Below are positions 4,685 to 8,926 of a stretch of DNA of 8,926 nucleotides, one piece after another (within the stretch, counting starts at the first letter, position 1; each line of letters starts with the position of its first letter). Source of the stretch: an uncultured Christensenella sp. (GTDB taxonomy: Bacteria > Bacillota > Clostridia > Christensenellales > Borkfalkiaceae); assembly GCA_905212395.1 (NCBI GenBank), contig CAJMEI010000035.1, positions 1 through 8,926 of the forward strand, in the 5' to 3' direction. The position numbers were made by a program, and so were the translations under genes. The notes beneath the pieces were generated by a model. It was not told the DNA's origin. It did no database searches and saw only the letters and a list, made by a program, of their open reading frames with translations.

Positions 4685-6433
4685 ATGAACGCTGAACAAA
4701 ATATCACGACAAACGATTTACCACAACAAAATATAGCGGTTCGTTTTGAAAACGTAGGAAAAACGTTTGGCCCCGTGCAGGCAAACAAAGGCGTAACTTT
4801 CGATTTATACAAAGGCGAAGTATTATCTTTGCTAGGAGAAAACGGAAGCGGAAAAACTACCCTTATGAATATGCTTGCAGGAATTTATTTCCCTGACGAA
4901 GGTCATATCTACGTTGACGGCAAACTTGCCTCTATAAAATCGCCCAAAGACGCCTACGATTTACATATAGGTATGGTTCACCAACATTTTAAGCTGGTTG
5001 AACTTTTTACCGCTTTACAAAACGTAGTTTTAGGGCTAGATAAAAAAATAAAATTTAATTTGAAAAAAATCCGTAGCGAAATTAAAGCAATTTGCGATAA
5101 ATACGGTTTTGAAATAGATTTAGATAAAAAAATATACGATATGAGCGTTTCCGAAAAACAAACTTTGGAAATAGTTAAAGTTTTGTACAGGGGCGCAAAC
5201 GTTTTAATTTTGGACGAACCTACCGCGGTTTTGACTCCGCAGGAAACCGAAAAATTATTTAACGTCGTCCGCAATATGAAAGCCGACGGAAAATCTATAA
5301 TAATAATCACCCATAAACTCAACGAAGTTATGGAAATTTCCGATAGAGTTGCAATTCTTAGAAAAGGCAAGTATATCGATACGATTGAAACGGCAAAAGC
5401 AAATCAAAGTATTTTAACCGAAATGATGGTCGGCAAAAAAGTCGAGCTAAAAATCGATAGACCTAAAACCGAATTTGACCGTCCGCTTCTTGAAATAAGA
5501 GATTTAGAAGTTAAATCTGACGACGGCAATTTAGCTATAAAAGACGCTAGCTTTTACATAAGGGGCGGTGAAATTTTAGGCGTTGCGGGAATTACGGGTT
5601 GCGGACAAAAAGAACTTTGCGAAGCAATTGCGGGATTACGCCCTGTAAGTAGCGGTTTTATTATGCACAAGGGGGAAAGCATCGTTGGACTTCCGCCCAA
5701 AACCATTATAGAAAAAGGTGTTTCTATGAGCTTTATTCCCGAAGACCGTTTAGGTATGGGATTAGTTCCGTCTATGAGCGTTACCGACAATATGATGTTA
5801 AAAACGTTTAACGATAGAAAATATCATATTCCCGAGCTTTCTATAAAAGACGAAGACACAAAAGCTAAAAAAATATTTAAAAAATCTTTAAACGCGGTAA
5901 CGAAATTTATTAACGATTCTTGCCCGTTCGTAGATAGAAAAGAAGCAAGACAAAGGGCTAATCGACTTATAGACAGGCTTGAAATAGTTACCCCGTCTAG
6001 CGAAACCCCCGTTAGACAGTTATCGGGCGGTAACGTACAAAAAGTTTTGGTCGGCAGAGAAATAGAGTCTTCCCCCAACGTTATCGTAACGGCTTATCCC
6101 GTTAGGGGACTTGATATAAACTCGTCTTACGTTATATACGATATTTTAAACGAGCAAAAGAAGAAAGGAACGGGAATACTTTTCGTCGGGGAAGATTTGG
6201 ACGTTATGCTTGCTTTATGCGATAAAATAATGGTACTTTGCCACGGTAAAGTTATGGGTATAGTACACGCAAGCAAGACTACCAAAGAACAACTCGGCCT
6301 TATGATGACAGGCTCGCTCGACTTAACCGAACAAAAGAAAGAAAAACGCTTAGGAGTAGCTAAAGACAGCAACTTAACCGAAGAACAATGGAAAGAAGCG
6401 GAAGAAAAGGAGATTAGAGACAATGAACAGTAA
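4685..6433 (+). CDS. Double-domain ABC transporter ATPase, nucleoside-type (NupO/RbsA-like)
   Basis: Cytoplasmic energy-coupling subunit: two ATP-binding domains in one 582-residue chain, driving import through the two permeases encoded next. Domain 1 is complete: Walker A GENGSGKTT (51-59), Q-loop around Q100, Walker B VLILDEP (173-179) with Glu178, and switch His210. Its signature is SVSEKQ (154-159), lacking the normal SGGQ pattern. Domain 2 has a degenerate Walker A, GITGCGQKE (302-310), and a good signature LSGGN (446-450). Its Walker B-like strand reads VIVTAYP (466-472) without the Asp-Glu pair, and the switch His is absent. Only one composite ATP site (domain 1 Walker A with domain 2 signature) should be catalytic, a common trait of this family. 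The ATG has AAGG (4672-4675) nine bases upstream. The last 11 bases overlap the first permease gene, implying translational coupling. Gene order matches Bacillus nupNOPQ; sugar transporters of the RbsA type are the main alternative. Confidence 0.93.
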   Translation: MNAEQNITTNDLPQQNIAVRFENVGKTFGPVQANKGVTFDLYKGEVLSLLGENGSGKTTLMNMLAGIYFPDEGHIYVDGKLASIKSPKDAYDLHIGMVHQHFKLVELFTALQNVVLGLDKKIKFNLKKIRSEIKAICDKYGFEIDLDKKIYDMSVSEKQTLEIVKVLYRGANVLILDEPTAVLTPQETEKLFNVVRNMKADGKSIIIITHKLNEVMEISDRVAILRKGKYIDTIETAKANQSILTEMMVGKKVELKIDRPKTEFDRPLLEIRDLEVKSDDGNLAIKDASFYIRGGEILGVAGITGCGQKELCEAIAGLRPVSSGFIMHKGESIVGLPPKTIIEKGVSMSFIPEDRLGMGLVPSMSVTDNMMLKTFNDRKYHIPELSIKDEDTKAKKIFKKSLNAVTKFINDSCPFVDRKEARQRANRLIDRLEIVTPSSETPVRQLSGGNVQKVLVGREIESSPNVIVTAYPVRGLDINSSYVIYDILNEQKKKGTGILFVGEDLDVMLALCDKIMVLCHGKVMGIVHASKTTKEQLGLMMTGSLDLTEQKKEKRLGVAKDSNLTEEQWKEAEEKEIRDNEQ

Positions 6434-7724
6434 ACAAAAAACGATAAAAGAACCTTTGTTTCACATTTCGAAACGCTCTAAATCTTCGCTTAAAACCTAT
6501 CAAGTAATTTTAATAAAAGCGTCTTCCTTACTTATAGGACTAATTTTAAGTTCCATAATATGTTCGGTAATTTCAGGATATAGTCCGTTTGATTATTTTT
6601 ATTATTTATTCGACGGAACTTTCGGAACGGACAGAAGAATTTGGATGCTTTTTAAAGAAATGTTTCTACTTTTAGGCGTGGGGTTAGCTTTAATCCCTGC
6701 GTTTAAAATGAAATTTTGGAATTTGGGCGGTAACGGTCAAATTTTAATGGGATGTTTAGCTTCCGTAATGTGTATGTTTTTACTCGGTGACAAAAAAGGT
6801 TGGTCGGACGGAGCAGTTATTCCGCTTATGATAATAACTTCCATTTTAGCAGGCGCGATTTGGGCGGTTATCCCCGCAATATTTAAAGCGTTTTTTAAGA
6901 CTAACGAATCTTTATTTACGCTTATGACAAATTACATTGCGCTAGAATTAGTTGCGTTTTTTATAAGACAAAATTCCACGCAAGGTTCCACAATGCCGAA
7001 AATCAACAGCGGATATTTCCCCGTACTCGGCGGGAACGAATACTTATTATCAATAGTTGTAATTGCAATTCTTACCGTAATAATGTTTTTATATTTTAAA
7101 TTCAGTAAACACGGTTACGAAATTTCAGTAGTCGGTGAAAGTGAAAATACGGCAAGATACGTTGGACTAAACGTTAAAAAAGTTACGATTAGAACTATTG
7201 CTTTATCGGGCGCGATTTGCGGACTTATAGGTTTACTTCTTACAGGTTCCTTAAACCATAGTATATCGGAAAATTCCGCAAACAATATGGGCTTTACCGC
7301 AATTATGGCAGCGTGGCTTGCTAAACTTGACCCGTTACTACTACTTGTTTCCACGTTCTTTATTTCGTTTATAAATAACGGTATGTCAAACGTACAAACA
7401 AACTTTGAATTATATAATAACTCTATATCTAAGGTTGTTTTAGGTCTTATTTATTTCATACTTATCGCAAGCGAATTTTTTGTTGAATATAAAATAATGT
7501 TCCGCAAAAAAGAAAAAAAATCCGACGTAAAAACGGTTGAACAAGAAAAAACCGCAAGCGCGGATGAGGACGTTCAAAAAAATGAAATAGCTTGCGAAAA
7601 TACCAACGAAAAAGTGACGACTGACAATTCAGCAAAAACGGAAGAAGTTAAGCAAAACGATGAAAGCGCTATAAAATCAAATCAACCGATTGACAAAAAA
7701 AAGGAGGACGAAATAAATGGTTAG
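6423..7724 (+). CDS. ABC transporter permease 1, nucleoside-type (NupP-like), with long hydrophilic tail
   Basis: One of two integral membrane subunits (BPD_transp_2 / branched-chain permease-like family) forming the import channel. Of 433 residues, about 25-355 hold the membrane segments: hydrophobic stretches near 28-51, 79-95, 105-121, 131-154, 163-181, 206-226, 256-276, 290-318 and 336-354. KFWNLGGNGQ (97-106) is the family hallmark near the second or third helix. VVGESENTARYVGLNV (236-251) is the cytoplasmic coupling loop that contacts the ATPase. Residues 361-433 form a Lys/Glu/Asp/Asn-rich, probably disordered cytoplasmic extension that I do not recall in typical NupP proteins. The start ATG overlaps the end of the ATPase gene by 11 bases and is preceded by AAAGGAG (6406-6412), ten bases away. 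The stop overlaps the next gene by 8 bases. Part of the tail is encoded by the AAGGAGG that serves as the next gene's Shine-Dalgarno. Confidence 0.92.
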   Translation: MNSKQKTIKEPLFHISKRSKSSLKTYQVILIKASSLLIGLILSSIICSVISGYSPFDYFYYLFDGTFGTDRRIWMLFKEMFLLLGVGLALIPAFKMKFWNLGGNGQILMGCLASVMCMFLLGDKKGWSDGAVIPLMIITSILAGAIWAVIPAIFKAFFKTNESLFTLMTNYIALELVAFFIRQNSTQGSTMPKINSGYFPVLGGNEYLLSIVVIAILTVIMFLYFKFSKHGYEISVVGESENTARYVGLNVKKVTIRTIALSGAICGLIGLLLTGSLNHSISENSANNMGFTAIMAAWLAKLDPLLLLVSTFFISFINNGMSNVQTNFELYNNSISKVVLGLIYFILIASEFFVEYKIMFRKKEKKSDVKTVEQEKTASADEDVQKNEIACENTNEKVTTDNSAKTEEVKQNDESAIKSNQPIDKKKEDEING

Positions 7725-8700
7725 TTATATTTCCACCGCAATTCCTTTTGCAATAATTTTTTTGTACGGCTGTTTAGGCGAAATAATAAGCGAAAAATCG
7801 GGACACCTTAACTTAGGTTTACCCGGAGTTATGTGTATGGGCGCTTTCGGCGGGTGTTTGTTCGTTTCAAATTATCTTGGCAGTTTTTCTAATGCGCAAA
7901 ACGCAAATTATTTTTTAGTTGTACTTCTTTCCCTTATGGGAGCTATGATATTCGGAACGTTAGGCGGACTTATATATGCGTTTTTAACCGTTTCTTTAAA
8001 ATGCAACCAAAATATTACGGGACTTGCGTTAACTACTTTCGGCTCGGGCTTTGCTTCTTACTTTATGGGTAGCTTTAAAACAGACTTGCAAAAAGCTAAC
8101 TTTACAAAAGCAAGTAAAATTATCGCAAAGTATATGCCGATTGGCGATAAAACGGGGTGGTTTGGCAAAGTATTTTTATCTTACGGAATTTTAGTATATC
8201 TTGCCATTGCGCTATGTATTATTACTACCCTTATCTTTAATAAAACGAGAGTCGGACTAAATTTAAGAGCGGTTGGCGAAAATCCTGCCACTGCCGATGC
8301 TATGGGTGTTAACGTTAATAAATATAAATACTGTTCCATTTTAATCGGTTCTGCTATTGCCGGAATAGGTGGTATATATTACATTGTAAATAATAGCGGA
8401 GTGTGGGATAACTCTTCCACCTTAGAAGCTTATGGCTGGCTTGCCTTAGCCTTAGTTATTTTTACTACTTGGAGACCCGTTATTGCAATTTTTGGAGCTT
8501 TCCTATTTGGCTTGTTAGACAGATTCGGTTCTTTCGCATTCTTATTTAACATTAAACTTAATCCTTTCGGAGATGTTTTAATGAAAATTTTACCTTATTT
8601 AGTAACCATAATAGTTTTAATCGTAACGAGTATTATAGGCAAAAAGGAAACTCAACCGCCCACGTCTTTGGGACAAAACTACTTTAAAGAAGATAGATAA
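7717..8700 (+). CDS. ABC transporter permease 2, nucleoside-type (NupQ-like)
   Basis: Second integral membrane subunit, pairing with permease 1. It has 327 residues, close to the usual length. Hydrophobic segments lie near 5-20, 34-52, 65-92, 102-118, 151-173, 205-224, 238-268 and 290-307. Family marks are GEIISEKSGHLNLGLPGVM (21-39), matching the NLGxEG-type motif of these permeases; NQNITGLALTTFGSG (98-111 region); the ATPase-coupling loop AVGENPATADAMGVNV (185-200); and the C-terminal PPTSLGQNYFKEDR, which resembles the conserved LGxxYxxEDR-like end of the family. The ATG overlaps the permease 1 stop by 8 bases and has a perfect AAGGAGG (7701-7707) nine bases upstream. It is the last gene of the operon, followed by a strong terminator. 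Substrate is inferred to be a purine nucleoside from operon context; a riboflavin or sugar system is less likely given the guanine riboswitch and xpt. Confidence 0.93.
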   Translation: MVSYISTAIPFAIIFLYGCLGEIISEKSGHLNLGLPGVMCMGAFGGCLFVSNYLGSFSNAQNANYFLVVLLSLMGAMIFGTLGGLIYAFLTVSLKCNQNITGLALTTFGSGFASYFMGSFKTDLQKANFTKASKIIAKYMPIGDKTGWFGKVFLSYGILVYLAIALCIITTLIFNKTRVGLNLRAVGENPATADAMGVNVNKYKYCSILIGSAIAGIGGIYYIVNNSGVWDNSSTLEAYGWLALALVIFTTWRPVIAIFGAFLFGLLDRFGSFAFLFNIKLNPFGDVLMKILPYLVTIIVLIVTSIIGKKETQPPTSLGQNYFKEDR

Positions 8701-8705
8701 ATTTT

Positions 8706-8745
8706 TAACGCTGAATTTTGCGGTAGCAAAATTCAGCGTTATTTT
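8706..8745 (+). terminator. Operon-end intrinsic terminator
   Basis: AACGCTGAATTTTG (8707-8720) and CAAAATTCAGCGTT (8727-8740) form a perfect 14-pair stem, 15 with T8706-A8741, around a 6-base loop. TTTT (8742-8745) follows on the plus strand. It starts six bases after the last stop codon. The minus-strand flank is mixed A/T with no leading T run, so it acts mainly on the plus strand. Confidence 0.88.
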
Positions 8746-8926
8746 AGTCTGCTAATATTAAAGAAAATTATTTAAAAAAACATCATACTAAAAACACGTC
8801 AATATTTAAAGTCTTAATTAATTATAAAAAAATCAATTCCTAATTAGTAAAGCTAATTATTACTATCTAAACTGCGTTTTAACTTTTTTTACTCTACTAT
8901 AACAACGTTATATTTTATTACTATTT

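Noticed and set aside
3969..7354. Several minus-strand open frames of 63-130 codons opposite the transporter genes
   Set aside because: Each is contained in a well-supported plus-strand gene, has no ribosome site or recognisable motif, and is explained by codon bias of the real gene.
8746..8926. A/T-rich right end searched for genes, tRNA and promoters, including a TAATTAG/CTAATTA stem at 8841-8859
   Set aside because: No open frame with a ribosome site, no tRNA fold and no well-spaced promoter was found. The stem is short, A/T-rich and lacks a following T-run on the plus strand.

Overview
The window comes from an AT-rich bacterial chromosome. Strong Shine-Dalgarno sequences, consensus sigma-A type promoters, U-tract terminators, a purine riboswitch controlling xpt and a lipoprotein-anchored ABC importer all point to a low-GC Gram-positive organism (Bacillota, probably Clostridia-like). 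No rRNA, tRNA, mobile element or CRISPR array was seen. All the large genes are housekeeping or uptake genes.

Left part, minus strand. Bases 1-247 hold no gene, only two stem-loops. One (21-49) probably ends a transcript arriving from outside the window. The other (200-228) ends a small transcription unit with its own promoter (431-459), a good Shine-Dalgarno and a 48-residue ORF (248-394) of unknown function. Next comes aspS (aspartyl-tRNA synthetase, 478-2259), read leftward from a consensus promoter at 2286-2314. The Shine-Dalgarno placement favours an ATG at 2259 over an in-frame TTG at 2271.

Middle and right, plus strand. A perfect-consensus promoter (2425-2453) drives a leader with a guanine-type purine riboswitch aptamer (about 2470-2539) and an intrinsic terminator (2580-2614) just before xpt (xanthine phosphoribosyltransferase). 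The leader shows a clear antiterminator: 2510-2518 (J2/3 and the 5' strand of P3) is perfectly complementary to 2584-2592 (terminator 5' arm and loop). Behind xpt follow a BMP-family substrate-binding lipoprotein, a double-domain ABC ATPase and two membrane permeases, the layout of the Bacillus nupNOPQ-type nucleoside importers. A strong stem-loop lies between the binding protein and the ATPase. The ATPase and permease genes overlap by 11 and 8 bases, and a long perfect stem-loop (8706-8741) ends the operon. Bases 8745-8926 contain nothing I can call.

Together the plus-strand genes form a probable purine salvage regulon. When guanine or a related purine is scarce, the leader would antiterminate. 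This would allow import of a purine (most likely a nucleoside) through the ABC transporter and conversion of xanthine to XMP by Xpt. The substrate is inferred from family and riboswitch context, not shown by the sequence. The least ordinary items are the riboswitch (altered J1/2, enlarged L2, antiterminator reaching into the aptamer core), the self-contained 48-residue gene, and a 73-residue hydrophilic tail on the first permease.
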